Below, piece by piece: positions 15,939-23,287 of a stretch of 23,287 nt of DNA. The position numbers and the translations under genes are program-made. The notes under the pieces were generated by a model. The model saw only the letters and a program-made list of their open reading frames with translations. It made no database searches and was not told the origin of the DNA. The stretch is from Promethearchaeota archaeon (GTDB lineage Archaea > Asgardarchaeota > Lokiarchaeia > Sigynarchaeales > SOKP01), in the NCBI GenBank assembly GCA_030620005.1, contig JAUXAJ010000041.1, forward strand, positions 1 through 23,287. The letters are read 5' to 3'. The first letter of the stretch is position 1. Every line of letters starts with the position of its first letter.

Positions 15939-16907
15939 TTAAAACTCATCCAAAATCTTTTTTAAAATGAAAGGCATCGAATGAACATCGAAAAAATTAT
16001 GCTCAATGCATTCTTTTATTAATCCAATATATTTTATAGGATCTTTTTTATACTTTTTGTAGCATGTTCCAACCAAATTGCTTGGCAATTCGTTTTCTCT
16101 TTTTAAGTTCAATAATTTTTCTTCCATGTTAGTAAGAGTATAATTTTCAAATTGCCCCTTGTATTTCCTTCGACAGTTGTGATATAAATCGATATGATGT
16201 AATCTTGAATTGCTTATTTTGTATGGCGTTTCGTCTTCGGAAATCATTGGGTTTTCGTCGAAAAAATACAAAAACCTATTGGCAATATAAGGAATGTCAA
16301 AACTTTTGCCGTTGTACGAGATAAAACATTTAAAAACAGGAAGAATTTCATCTTTAAAATGGTCGCATATTGCGATTTCTTCTTCTAAATCTCTTGCAAA
16401 AAAAAGATTTATCTCAAATTTATCATTTCTAAAGAATCCAACTCCAATAATTATCATTGGACTATCGTATAAACCTAGCGTTTCTATATCAAGAAACAAT
16501 AAATCTTCTTTATTGAAGCAGAATAATAAATCTAAATCACGCACGTATTTATTTCGACTAAGAGTTTTATAATCCTTATTATTTATTAAGCTTAAAATAT
16601 GACTGGCAGAATCTTTATATCTTAAATTGAAATTTAAATCGAATAAAGTTTTTACTCCCTTTCTTTGTAGTTTTCTCTCGATTTTTTCTCCGATATAATA
16701 TACTGTTTTAAGGTTATGTAGTAATCTTTTCCGAGTAACAAGCAGATTTAAATCTTTCGGGAATTTTTCTTCCCACATGATTTTCATGAATTGTCCCATC
16801 TCATTGGAAACAATCTCATGGTTTTGAAACAATTCTTCTAATTTTTTTCCTTTGAATTGCTCTACAAGTGAAGTTATATCAAAGCCTTGGTAATTATAAT
16901 TATCCAT
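15939..16907 (-). CDS. YprB-like DEDD-family exonuclease (RNase H fold)
   Basis: 322 residues from ATG 16907; a TTG six bases upstream is less likely. The C-terminal two thirds match the YprB/RNase H-like exonuclease family. Visible acidic motifs are 'LLFLDIETLGLYDSPMIIIGVGFF' (D140, E142), 'FISYNGKSFDIPYIANRF' (D204), 'HHIDLYHNCRRKYKG' and 'CIEHNFFDVHSMPFI' (H303, D307). These give a complete DEDDh-type set for two-metal 3'-5' nuclease chemistry. The N-terminal part contains 'YYIGEKIERKLQRKGVKTLFDL', which looks like a helix-hairpin-helix DNA-binding motif. In some bacteria this family sits beside a DEAD-type helicase; here it stands alone. It is probably cytoplasmic and likely involved in nucleic-acid processing or repair. 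Confidence 0.8.
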   Translation of the reverse strand: MDNYNYQGFDITSLVEQFKGKKLEELFQNHEIVSNEMGQFMKIMWEEKFPKDLNLLVTRKRLLHNLKTVYYIGEKIERKLQRKGVKTLFDLNFNLRYKDSASHILSLINNKDYKTLSRNKYVRDLDLLFCFNKEDLLFLDIETLGLYDSPMIIIGVGFFRNDKFEINLFFARDLEEEIAICDHFKDEILPVFKCFISYNGKSFDIPYIANRFLYFFDENPMISEDETPYKISNSRLHHIDLYHNCRRKYKGQFENYTLTNMEEKLLNLKRENELPSNLVGTCYKKYKKDPIKYIGLIKECIEHNFFDVHSMPFILKKILDEF

Positions 16908-16968
16908 TATCAATAGTAATTAAGAATGCCTATTTAATAACATGAACTCTAATGATTTATAGTAAATG

Positions 16969-16994
16969 AAAAAAAAATAAAATAAAAAAAAATT
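16969..16994 (-). terminator. T-rich terminator downstream of the EEP-protein gene
   Basis: Two nine-base A runs with a shorter run between them read as T runs on the minus strand, about 45 bases past the EEP gene's stop and before the exonuclease gene on the same strand. This is consistent with a U-tract archaeal terminator separating the two units. Confidence 0.4.
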
Positions 16995-17038
16995 AATTAA
17001 ATATTTAGATTGCATCATGTTCTTTTATTAATCAACCT

Positions 17039-17851
17039 TTATAGAAATTCAATCCAAGCAGTCACCGGTTTGTGGTCGCTTCCATATTCCGCGGGAGTAT
17101 CAATATTAGGTATCATGTCTGTAATGACGCGATAATCTGCAATGCGCTTGTGACCTCTAACAAATATTAAATCAATTGACGCGCGTTTATCCTCAGTAAC
17201 AATTGTTCCTGCCTCAGTAAAATATTTAAAGACAGGATTTATTTCTGGCGAAGTTCTGCGCAGATTAAAATCACCCATTAATACTTGTTGAGATGATGTT
17301 GAGATCTCGTTTATTTTATTCACGAGAAATTCAACTTGTACATATTTATTTTCGGATCTTATGCCTAAATGAACGCTAAATACATCTAATTTAAGGGAAC
17401 TACTAATCTCAATCACACAATGCACGAACACTCGTTCTTGAAGCTCGCTAGGAATTTCATATCCATTCGCCGAAATTATGGGATATTTGCTCAAAATAGC
17501 GTTTCCCATCAAATGTTTATTATTTACAGGATTATAATAATAATAATACATGTCTAATCGCTTTGCTAACCAGAATGCCATATCAATGCCTCCAGATGTA
17601 ACCCTAGCTACATCAACTTCCTGTAATGCTATGATATCTGGATTGTCGATCTTGATGTTTTGAGCCATTCTCTCTAAATTGAGCAAGTCGTCTCCCCCAC
17701 CTACACCAAAGTGAATGTTATACGTCATGAATGTTAGTTGCTTCTTTGAAGTCTCTTCCGAGTAAATTTCGCCAATACCAATCGTCACGAACGAAAAGAC
17801 AAGTGGCAAGAAAATTATAAAACAGAACACGATTTTAGCTTTCTTATTCAT
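17039..17851 (-). CDS. Exported or anchored EEP-superfamily protein, CWH43/PGAP2IP-like
   Basis: 270 residues. The start ATG overlaps the end of the upstream membrane-protein gene by eight bases and has an AAGGAGGT site about ten bases upstream. An N-terminal hydrophobic segment (residues 7-27) acts as signal peptide or anchor. The rest is an endonuclease/exonuclease/phosphatase fold with all key positions: N45 in 'TYNIH', E78 in 'LQEVD', H161 in 'VHLG', D194 and N196 in 'GDFN', D227 in 'IDLIF', and D259-H260 in 'SDHKP'. The stretch 'IIALQEVDVARVTSGGIDMAFWLAKRLDMYYYYYNP' followed by 'NAILSKYPI' closely resembles the EEP domain of eukaryotic CWH43, which acts in lipid remodelling of GPI-anchored proteins. 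I infer a lipid or phosphodiester substrate outside the membrane rather than DNA. A generic secreted phosphodiesterase is the alternative. Confidence 0.8.
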   Translation of the reverse strand: MNKKAKIVFCFIIFLPLVFSFVTIGIGEIYSEETSKKQLTFMTYNIHFGVGGGDDLLNLERMAQNIKIDNPDIIALQEVDVARVTSGGIDMAFWLAKRLDMYYYYYNPVNNKHLMGNAILSKYPIISANGYEIPSELQERVFVHCVIEISSSLKLDVFSVHLGIRSENKYVQVEFLVNKINEISTSSQQVLMGDFNLRRTSPEINPVFKYFTEAGTIVTEDKRASIDLIFVRGHKRIADYRVITDMIPNIDTPAEYGSDHKPVTAWIEFL

Positions 17852-19142
17852 TATCCCGTGAAACCTCCTTGTTTGAATCGATTTTTATGGATATGATTGA
17901 CGAAATCGAAAAAATAGCTCCAGCCAAGAGTATTATGAGTGGACCAAAACCCTTAAAAGCTGAAATTACATAAGCCCAATCAATTGTAAGAATGTGCAGC
18001 ACGGAAAATAATATGTAAAAAACGAAAGTAATAGCAAAAATATTTGATATCGTTTTTATTTTTTCCCACTTGAATTCTATCATTAACATCCGTGTAAACA
18101 GCAGGTAGAAATCTAAATACATGACGATCATTGATATTAATACGAACACGCTTACAACATAATTTAAAATTGGAACGGTTCCAAGAAATAAAAATAGGAA
18201 AAGCGTTAAAATCAGGAAACCATTTAATATTCCAACTTTTTTTACATCCGTGAAGAAATCTCTCTTAGCTCGAAAAATTATTATTAACGCAAGAATGGTT
18301 GCTATAATGCTACCAATGTTGTTAAAATAATAATTTGTATTGGTATAATGAGCTATTACATTGGGATAAAGAAAAATATTGAATTGAAAAAAGAAGAAAA
18401 TTCCCATTCCGACAAATATCAGCGAATATTTCGTACTTAAAGTGTCTTTCTTTTGATTTTCAACTGTTTTATTTGAAGAGAATCTTGGAAAATGCAATCT
18501 CGTATAATGAACGCAGATAACAGTCAATGGAATTTGAACGATTAACCACAAATATTGGGTTACATACCAAAAATCTGCAATTAATTCAGGAGGCAACAAC
18601 GATACGTCTTGTGTAAAGCCTATTGTTCTAATTAAATAATCGGTAAGAAAGGCACATAAAATACAAAAAAAAACAATTAGTGTTTTATGATTGAGTTCAA
18701 TATGATTTTTTTCTTCCATCCACAGTGTAAGGAATGTGCTCATGAAAAATCCGTAAAAAGTAATTAAAACTCCGCATAAGACGGTTTGTAAAGAATTCGG
18801 CAAGTGAAACGCTATTACAAGACGAAGTATTGCGACAATATAGATGGAATAAACCATGACGCGTTTTTTTTCAAATTTTTTACAGATGGTCTTGGTCAAG
18901 GCAGGGAGAACGAAAAAACCAAGCGTTAGTAATACCAGTAAATTCTCAGCAATATTGTGACCAAAAACAACATGAAACATTGAAGCGTATACTCCTGGAA
19001 CGTAGCCCCTTAATGCTTGAATGAAAAATAGATTAGTTAAAAAGACTACCAAGATCAAGGAATACAAGGCTTTTGATTCGATCTTTTTTTCGATTTCTGT
19101 AAATGAAAATTCAATGCTTTTTTGATTTGCCAATTTTTTCAC
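17844..19142 (-). CDS. Twelve-pass membrane protein paired with the EEP protein
   Basis: 432 residues from a GTG at 19142, since no in-frame ATG is near. About twelve hydrophobic segments are visible, at roughly 27-46, 63-82, 94-112, 119-143, 151-172, 190-212, 238-265, 276-292, 302-325, 328-349, 359-382 and 393-415. The N-terminal tail is charged and cytoplasmic. No transporter signature is clear. The number of segments also fits the major facilitator group, but the conserved loop 2-3 motif of that group is not seen. The overlap with the EEP gene indicates translational coupling. Eukaryotic CWH43/PGAP2IP joins a polytopic membrane region to a C-terminal EEP domain, so this gene may be the equivalent membrane part; that is inference from order and topology, not from a recognised sequence motif. 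Confidence 0.7.
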   Translation of the reverse strand: MKKLANQKSIEFSFTEIEKKIESKALYSLILVVFLTNLFFIQALRGYVPGVYASMFHVVFGHNIAENLLVLLTLGFFVLPALTKTICKKFEKKRVMVYSIYIVAILRLVIAFHLPNSLQTVLCGVLITFYGFFMSTFLTLWMEEKNHIELNHKTLIVFFCILCAFLTDYLIRTIGFTQDVSLLPPELIADFWYVTQYLWLIVQIPLTVICVHYTRLHFPRFSSNKTVENQKKDTLSTKYSLIFVGMGIFFFFQFNIFLYPNVIAHYTNTNYYFNNIGSIIATILALIIIFRAKRDFFTDVKKVGILNGFLILTLFLFLFLGTVPILNYVVSVFVLISMIVMYLDFYLLFTRMLMIEFKWEKIKTISNIFAITFVFYILFSVLHILTIDWAYVISAFKGFGPLIILLAGAIFSISSIISIKIDSNKEVSRDNE

Positions 19143-19195
19143 ATTTTTTAAGTAAATAGTTTTCTAATAAATTAATTAGAAATAATAGATTAAAG

Positions 19196-19220
19196 TTAGT
19201 TTAATATTTGATTAAACTAA
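19196..19220. repeat. Inverted repeat in the divergent intergenic region
   Basis: Ten-base perfect arms TTAGTTTAAT and ATTAAACTAA separated by five bases. It lies 54 bases before the twelve-pass membrane gene and about 165 bases before the divergent membrane gene at 19387. A second, shorter inverted repeat (AACGAG, three-base gap, CTCGTT) is at 19285-19299. Either could be a regulator-binding site; the rest of this 244-base gap is AT-rich and holds no gene that I can see. Confidence 0.4.
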
Positions 19221-19386
19221 TTTAAATAGTTTGACCTTTTTACCTTCTATTAACACATCCTTATAATGTGATAGGAAATTTTTAAACGAGGAACTCGTTG
19301 CGTCTACTAGAAAGTTTTAAAAGAATGAACTAATATTTTAATAAAAAAATTTAAAATTTAATTAATTAATAATATGATAGATTTTC

Positions 19387-20250
19387 ATGTCAATAAAGAA
19401 ATATAACAAGCAAATAGTAATTATTGTCATATCGCTCATGACCATAGTGGTTCTTCTTGTTACGAATATAAGAGGAAAGGAAGATATAGATAAACTGGTT
19501 GTCTTAAATGTAATTCCCAGTTTTTTAAATTTAGTTGCGTCAATTGGATACATATGTGGATTGATAATCGTTGGAGCACTATTAGGTATAGTATTTGGGT
19601 ACGTTTTTGGGCCTTTATATCTTTATATCCATAAATTACTCATAGGACGGAAAAAAATGATATATGGAATACAAGACAAAGCTCAACCAGATAAATTTTC
19701 AGATACGTTTAGGGGTTTCTTTCCAGCTTTAATGGCAATAAGTCTTGCGTTAATGCTTTCATTTATTCCCGCGGTTCAAGAAATATTGTATCCCCAAATT
19801 GATGTTAGATTCATGACGCATTTTTTTTCATTCTTAGCACTATTGCCATTAATGACCGGAGTTAGCATCGCATTATTTTCACCCACCTGGTTTTTACAAG
19901 ATTCTCGAATTATTTATTCTAATAGCAAAAAAGTTGAGGATAAAATGCGTCCTGTTGAAGTACGGTCTGTTGGCAGTTACTTTATATATCTATTAAATGG
20001 ATACGCAGGAATTTCAGTAATCTTTAATTTCTACCTGTTCACAATAAAAATAATGGATTTTACAGATGGTAATCCTGTTATCGCTTTGTTTATTATTCCG
20101 CTTCCAATTATTATTACCATTCTAATATTGCTCCCTGTTGTAGTTTTGGACGCAAACCAAAAACATGTTAGAAAATTCATGTTGAACTTCGCTAGAAAAA
20201 TTGGAATAATCGACATTTTAGATTTGCGCGTGGAAAAAATCAATAATTAA
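19387..20250 (+). CDS. Six-pass membrane protein of unknown function
   Basis: 287 residues from ATG 19387. I do not recognise the family. Hydrophobic segments lie at about 9-27, 51-80, 109-128, 143-166, 194-216 and 230-256. A soluble loop follows segment 2 ('LIGRKKMIYGIQDKAQPDKFSDTFRG'), and a second one ('FSPTWFLQDSRIIYSNSKKVEDKMRPVEVRSVGS') separates segments 4 and 5. A basic tail 'ANQKHVRKFMLNFARKIGIIDILDLRVEKINN' closes the protein. The charged loops and tail suggest cytoplasmic faces. It is divergent from the CWH43-like pair and followed by a T8A9 tract. Confidence 0.75.
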   Translation: MSIKKYNKQIVIIVISLMTIVVLLVTNIRGKEDIDKLVVLNVIPSFLNLVASIGYICGLIIVGALLGIVFGYVFGPLYLYIHKLLIGRKKMIYGIQDKAQPDKFSDTFRGFFPALMAISLALMLSFIPAVQEILYPQIDVRFMTHFFSFLALLPLMTGVSIALFSPTWFLQDSRIIYSNSKKVEDKMRPVEVRSVGSYFIYLLNGYAGISVIFNFYLFTIKIMDFTDGNPVIALFIIPLPIIITILILLPVVVLDANQKHVRKFMLNFARKIGIIDILDLRVEKINN

Positions 20251-20260
20251 TACTATCAAC

Positions 20261-20277
20261 TTTTTTTTAAAAAAAAA
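20261..20277. terminator. T8A9 tract between convergent genes
   Basis: Eight T followed by nine A directly after the stop of the plus-strand membrane-protein gene and at the end of the minus-strand small helix-turn-helix gene. It would give a U tract on both transcripts and so could terminate in both directions. Confidence 0.4.
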
Positions 20278-20439
20278 TTAGGTAAACGAAAGGACTTTTG
20301 TTCTTTTGTTCTTCTTTTTTTTATTGCGATATTTTAGCAAGTATTTCATGAAGTTAGGACTCACTCTTTTCACGTAGTAACTAAGAGTTCTCAAGGAAAT
20401 CTCAGAACAGTTAGCAATTTCACTCGCCTTAACTTGCAA
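20278..20439 (-). CDS. Small helix-turn-helix protein (53 residues) or remnant of a regulator
   Basis: A 54-codon frame starts at a TTG (20437-20439) preceded by AAAGG and ends at a TAA (20278-20280); an upstream in-frame TAA closes the frame, so it cannot be longer. Residues 4-25 'KASEIANCSEISLRTLSYYVKR' have the spacing of a helix-turn-helix: 'eIA..seIS.RTl..Yvkr'. The tail is a long basic stretch 'KYRNKKKKNKRTK', suited to DNA binding. It follows the acyl-CoA dehydrogenase by 30 bases on the same strand and could be co-transcribed. It may be a real mini-regulator or the end of a decayed longer gene. The evidence is one motif plus an open frame. Confidence 0.4.
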   Translation of the reverse strand: MQVKASEIANCSEISLRTLSYYVKRVSPNFMKYLLKYRNKKKKNKRTKVLSFT

Positions 20440-20469
20440 TAAATTCCTTTTTTACTAAAAACAATTATA

Positions 20470-21804
20470 TTACCATTTGATATTTGGAATTTCGTCAGAT
20501 AAATCTCTACGGGTGGGCTTATACTTGAAGAATCTTCTCGATTCAGAATCCTCAAGCACGTAATTCGAGCCCCCGCCATGCAGCATGCAGAAACTATCTA
20601 AAAGACCAATAGGGTTGGAATATTGCTGGATAAATCCACGTCCTCCCATCGTCCTAAAACAATGAATCGCACTTTCAAATCCAAGTTCGGTTGCCGATAT
20701 TTTTAACCCCATCGCATTAGCTGCCATGAGTTTCGAACCTCCCAATTCTGGTCGTCGATCTATTTCCCTTGAATAGTGAATTAAAGCGGATAACAACAAA
20801 TTTAACTCTCGAATGTTTCTCGATATTGGAAACCTTATTACTTGAAACTGATGCAAGCGTTTCTCGAATTGTTTCCGATGAATCGCATAAGTGTGAGAAT
20901 ATAATAGCTTTTTCATGGCATCACCAAGAGCTTCTGCGCTAATAACTAATCTCTCCTCCGTCAATTGATGAAATGCAATGTCCAATCCGTTTCCATGAAG
21001 TAAATTTTCTATGGGAATTTTTACCTTATCAAATATCAAACGACTTACAAAGGCATCTGTCATTCCGTAAGTTCGAATTCGAGATGATCTAAAATTCTTC
21101 AATTTTTGGTTTTCCGTGTCAACAATAATAGCTCCTAATGGACCGTTGTTTAATCTTCCGTATAACATGATGTAATCAGCGAGCGTTCCATTTGTAATGA
21201 AAACTTTTTTACCCTTAGCGATGACGTGATCTTCTTTTACTATAAGTTTTAACTCCATGCGAAATATATCGCTTCCAGCATTGAATTCCGTCATGGCTGA
21301 GGCTGCAACAGCTCCATCTTTCGCAACAGGAAGCATGAGCTTTTCTTTTTGCTCCGGTGTTGCTTTATAATTCACAGGGTTACAATAAAGAGTTCCTCCT
21401 GCGAGGCGCCCCATCTCTACGCTATAATTTCCAGCAATATATCTTTCGCTTGATTCTGACCATCGACCGCCGCACAAACCGTAGGCTATAAGAGCATTCC
21501 GTGTGACTCTTCCTATTTCATATTTTTCTTCGTTTAAAATCGTGGAATAATAACCACTTTCAGCTAATTTTTTCATTATGCCAACAACAATTTCTCGCTT
21601 CTTATCTTGAGTTGGTTCCTCCACGAAATAATTTAGCTCTTCTAACGCTCTCAGATCTTCATCGAGCTCCTTCTCTAAGAACTCGTAGAACTCATATAAA
21701 AAATCTTTTTCGTTCGTTCGTAATAAAGGGCTAGATAGTAAATCCAACTCGTGGACATATTTCTGTATGTTGATCGGTTCAAATTCACGCAATCTAGTAT
21801 CCAT
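20470..21804 (-). CDS. Acyl-CoA dehydrogenase family protein
   Basis: 444 residues from ATG 21804. It has an acyl-CoA dehydrogenase fold: the middle-domain FAD/substrate motif 'VAASAMTEFNAGSDIFRMEL' (168-186) and the second FAD motif 'AKGKKVFITNGTLADYIMLYGR' (196-217). The C-terminal helical domain contains 'LTEERLVISAEALGDAMKKLLYSHTYAIHRKQF' and 'FRTMGGRGFIQQYS'. The catalytic Glu found in the 'EGT' loop of medium- and short-chain enzymes is missing: the loop reads 'MLHGGGSNYVLED'. Instead E284 sits just before the arginine in 'EERLV', the position used by isovaleryl-CoA and long-chain dehydrogenases, so the enzyme can still be active. The N-terminal region is longer than usual. It is divergent from a thiolase, consistent with fatty or branched acyl-CoA metabolism. 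Confidence 0.88.
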   Translation of the reverse strand: MDTRLREFEPINIQKYVHELDLLSSPLLRTNEKDFLYEFYEFLEKELDEDLRALEELNYFVEEPTQDKKREIVVGIMKKLAESGYYSTILNEEKYEIGRVTRNALIAYGLCGGRWSESSERYIAGNYSVEMGRLAGGTLYCNPVNYKATPEQKEKLMLPVAKDGAVAASAMTEFNAGSDIFRMELKLIVKEDHVIAKGKKVFITNGTLADYIMLYGRLNNGPLGAIIVDTENQKLKNFRSSRIRTYGMTDAFVSRLIFDKVKIPIENLLHGNGLDIAFHQLTEERLVISAEALGDAMKKLLYSHTYAIHRKQFEKRLHQFQVIRFPISRNIRELNLLLSALIHYSREIDRRPELGGSKLMAANAMGLKISATELGFESAIHCFRTMGGRGFIQQYSNPIGLLDSFCMLHGGGSNYVLEDSESRRFFKYKPTRRDLSDEIPNIKW

Positions 21805-21820
21805 TATGATTCACTTTATT

Positions 21821-21898
21821 ATTCGTTATATTTTATGTTTTATCAAATCTTCATTAATGATTCGTTATATTTTATGTTTTATCAAATCTTCATTAATG
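21821..21898. repeat. Two perfect tandem copies of a 39-base unit in a divergent promoter region
   Basis: Bases 21821-21859 are repeated exactly at 21860-21898. The unit begins ATTCGTTATATTTTATG and ends CTTCATTAATG. It starts 16 bases upstream of the acyl-CoA dehydrogenase ATG and lies in the 250-base gap shared with the thiolase. Each copy contains a TATATTTTA stretch that could act as a TATA box for the minus or plus strand, so the duplication may double a promoter or operator. The remainder of the gap is AT-rich with no gene. Confidence 0.9.
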
Positions 21899-22054
21899 AT
21901 ACTTGATAATTTAAACAGAAAAAGATAGGCTTCAAAATTTAAAGATTTTTAAAAAAAAAAACATATATATGATTATTCAAACATTATTTTTTTCCAGTAC
22001 GATTAGGTTAAAAATAAAAGCGAAAAATATACACTCAAAAGGAGTTAATAGAAA

Positions 22055-23287
22055 TTGTCGAGAAAAGTGTGTGTAATTGGTATAGGTAATACAAATTTTA
22101 ATTCCATGACACCAGATGTGCAATGGAAGGAACTCATGTATGAAGCCTGCCAGAAAGCATATATAGACGCAGGGATTGATCCTAGAAAAGATGTGGGTAG
22201 TTTCATCACTTGTGCAGAAGATTATTGGGAAGGATTTAGCATTTTCGACGAGTTCGTGCCAGATCAAATTGGTGCGTTGTTGCGACCGTGTTGTACTATA
22301 TGTGGCGATGGAATATATGGATTAGGTAACGCTTACATGCAGATAATGACCGAATATTTTGATATTGTTTCTGTGGAGGTACACAGCAAGGCCTCTGATA
22401 TGTTGACATATGGAGACATAATTCTTCACGCATTTGATCCGTTATTCGAGCGTCCTGTTTCTGGACCCGTAGAGCGGCCAAATTATGGTGGTAGCCCAAA
22501 ATATACTGCTGAAAGTCCGAAACCCCTTATTGGTGCATCGGACGAAAAAGAGAGAATTCATCCTTATTTTTTGGCGGGATTAGAAATGCAACATTATTTA
22601 AAAACCACGAACACTACTGAAGAACAGTGTGCCGCTGTGGTTGTTAAAAATAAGAAAAACGCTTTTATGAATCCCTATGCAAATTATGAGTTAAACATCG
22701 ATATTGATGACGTGATGAACTCTGAATACCTCTTCAAGCCACTGAAGAAATACGACATTGCCCCAAATGTTGATGGAGCAATTTGTTTAGTTCTTGCAGA
22801 CGATAAAACGGCTAAAGATTTAGGAATTGAGCCCATTTATCTTTCAGGATTCGGTTGGTGTTCAGAAACGCCTTGGCTTGCAACGAGAGGGATGGAGGCC
22901 GAATACGCTAAAAAAGCTGCTAATATGGCTTATAAAATGGCAGGAATTAAGGAGCCTCGTAAAGAGGTCTGTATGGCTGAAGTTGACGATAGATTTTCCT
23001 ATAAAGAATTTCAACACCTGGAGGCTTTAGGACTCGCCAGACCAGGTGAGGCCGGGCAATTGGCTGAAGAAGGAGCATTGAACATAAAGGGCTCAATGCC
23101 AACAAACATGTCTGGCGGTTCATTAGGTGTAGGAAACTGTCTTGAAGCAACAGGAATGCAGAAAGCGTTGGAGATTGTCACGCAACTCAGGGGACACGCT
23201 GGAAAGAGGCAGGTTCAAGAGGCTGAGCGTGGAGTTGCCCAATCCTGGCGTTTTCTTCCGACTGGAAGTGGAGCAGTAGCAATATTT
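22055..23287 (+). CDS. Thiolase / acetyl-CoA acetyltransferase-like protein (3' end outside window)
   Basis: 411 codons from a TTG at 22055 with GGAG ten bases upstream, running off the right edge without a stop. The N-terminus 'KVCVIGIGNTNF' and the end 'TNMSGGSLGVGNCLEATGMQKALEIVTQLRGHAGKRQV' are classic thiolase-superfamily features of the archaeal/SCP-x type. Claisen condensation or cleavage of acyl-CoA is the family reaction. The nucleophile region reads 'LLRPCCTICGDGIYGLGNAYMQIM', with several cysteines near the usual catalytic position. A late 'EVDDRFSYKEFQHLEALGLARPGEAG' matches the loop that carries 'D.Fs..el...E.LGf...GeG' in this group. Only about ten residues seem to be missing. 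Archaeal members are usually followed by a DUF35/OB-fold partner, which would lie just outside. Confidence 0.85.
   Translation, partial: MSRKVCVIGIGNTNFNSMTPDVQWKELMYEACQKAYIDAGIDPRKDVGSFITCAEDYWEGFSIFDEFVPDQIGALLRPCCTICGDGIYGLGNAYMQIMTEYFDIVSVEVHSKASDMLTYGDIILHAFDPLFERPVSGPVERPNYGGSPKYTAESPKPLIGASDEKERIHPYFLAGLEMQHYLKTTNTTEEQCAAVVVKNKKNAFMNPYANYELNIDIDDVMNSEYLFKPLKKYDIAPNVDGAICLVLADDKTAKDLGIEPIYLSGFGWCSETPWLATRGMEAEYAKKAANMAYKMAGIKEPRKEVCMAEVDDRFSYKEFQHLEALGLARPGEAGQLAEEGALNIKGSMPTNMSGGSLGVGNCLEATGMQKALEIVTQLRGHAGKRQVQEAERGVAQSWRFLPTGSGAVAIF

Noticed and set aside
21977..22499. Minus-strand open frames at 21977-22267 and 22296-22499
   Set aside because: Antisense to the thiolase, with no family resemblance; shadows of its codon use.
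22827..23150. Open frames at 22827-23030 (+) and 22947-23150 (-)
   Set aside because: Out-of-frame and antisense shadows of the thiolase.
1..23287. CRISPR arrays, tRNA or rRNA genes, insertion sequences
   Set aside because: No regularly spaced repeats, no cloverleaf-like GC-rich segments and no transposase-like frames seen; the only exact repeat of note is the two-copy 39-bp tandem.

Overview
The window is AT-rich and gene-dense, and it reads as archaeal. It has TATA-like promoter boxes, Shine-Dalgarno-led operons and archaeal-style metabolic enzymes. A protein with a longin-like N-terminus, an SCP2 lipid-binding protein, a CWH43/PGAP2IP-like EEP protein and a bacterial/eukaryotic-type FAD glycerol-3-phosphate dehydrogenase together point to an Asgard (Promethearchaeota, Lokiarchaeia-like) genome. 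That placement is an inference from gene content; the window has no rRNA or tRNA gene.

Layout. 1-379: 3' end of an AmmeMemoRadiSam radical SAM enzyme (+). 445-1113: six-pass membrane protein (-). 1235-2920: FAD glycerol-3-phosphate dehydrogenase (-). 3058-3492: SCP2-domain protein (+). 3513-4703: PfkB-family kinase (-). 4815-15049: a long minus-strand ABC-2 exporter locus. 15219-15860: methyltransferase (-). 15939-16907: YprB-like DEDD exonuclease (-). 17039-19142: overlapping pair of a 12-pass membrane protein and a secreted or anchored EEP-family protein (-). 19387-20250: six-pass membrane protein (+). 20278-20439: a 53-residue helix-turn-helix protein (-). 20470-21804: acyl-CoA dehydrogenase (-), divergent from a thiolase (22055 to the right edge, +).

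The most interesting part is the ABC locus. In transcription order it encodes permease 1 (interrupted by an in-frame TGA), permease 2, an ATPase (interrupted by a 29-bp insertion), a membrane-anchored protein joining a terpenoid-cyclase-like alpha/alpha-toroid ectodomain to an ABC ATPase, an 896-residue protein that ends in a degenerate and apparently catalytically dead ABC ATPase domain, and a longin-like protein with membrane segments. Junctions of a few bases, overlapping stop/start codons and strong Shine-Dalgarno sites support co-expression. I know of no described transporter with this composition.

The 29-bp insertion in the ATPase is precise. Removing it restores a perfect ABC core with the same Walker B to H-loop spacing as the paralogue next door. 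It is bounded by two GGA glycine codons and consists almost entirely of a hairpin. That resembles a translational-bypass element, but a plain insertion or decay is at least as likely. The other strong lead is the membrane protein plus EEP pair, which looks like a two-gene version of eukaryotic CWH43/PGAP2IP.
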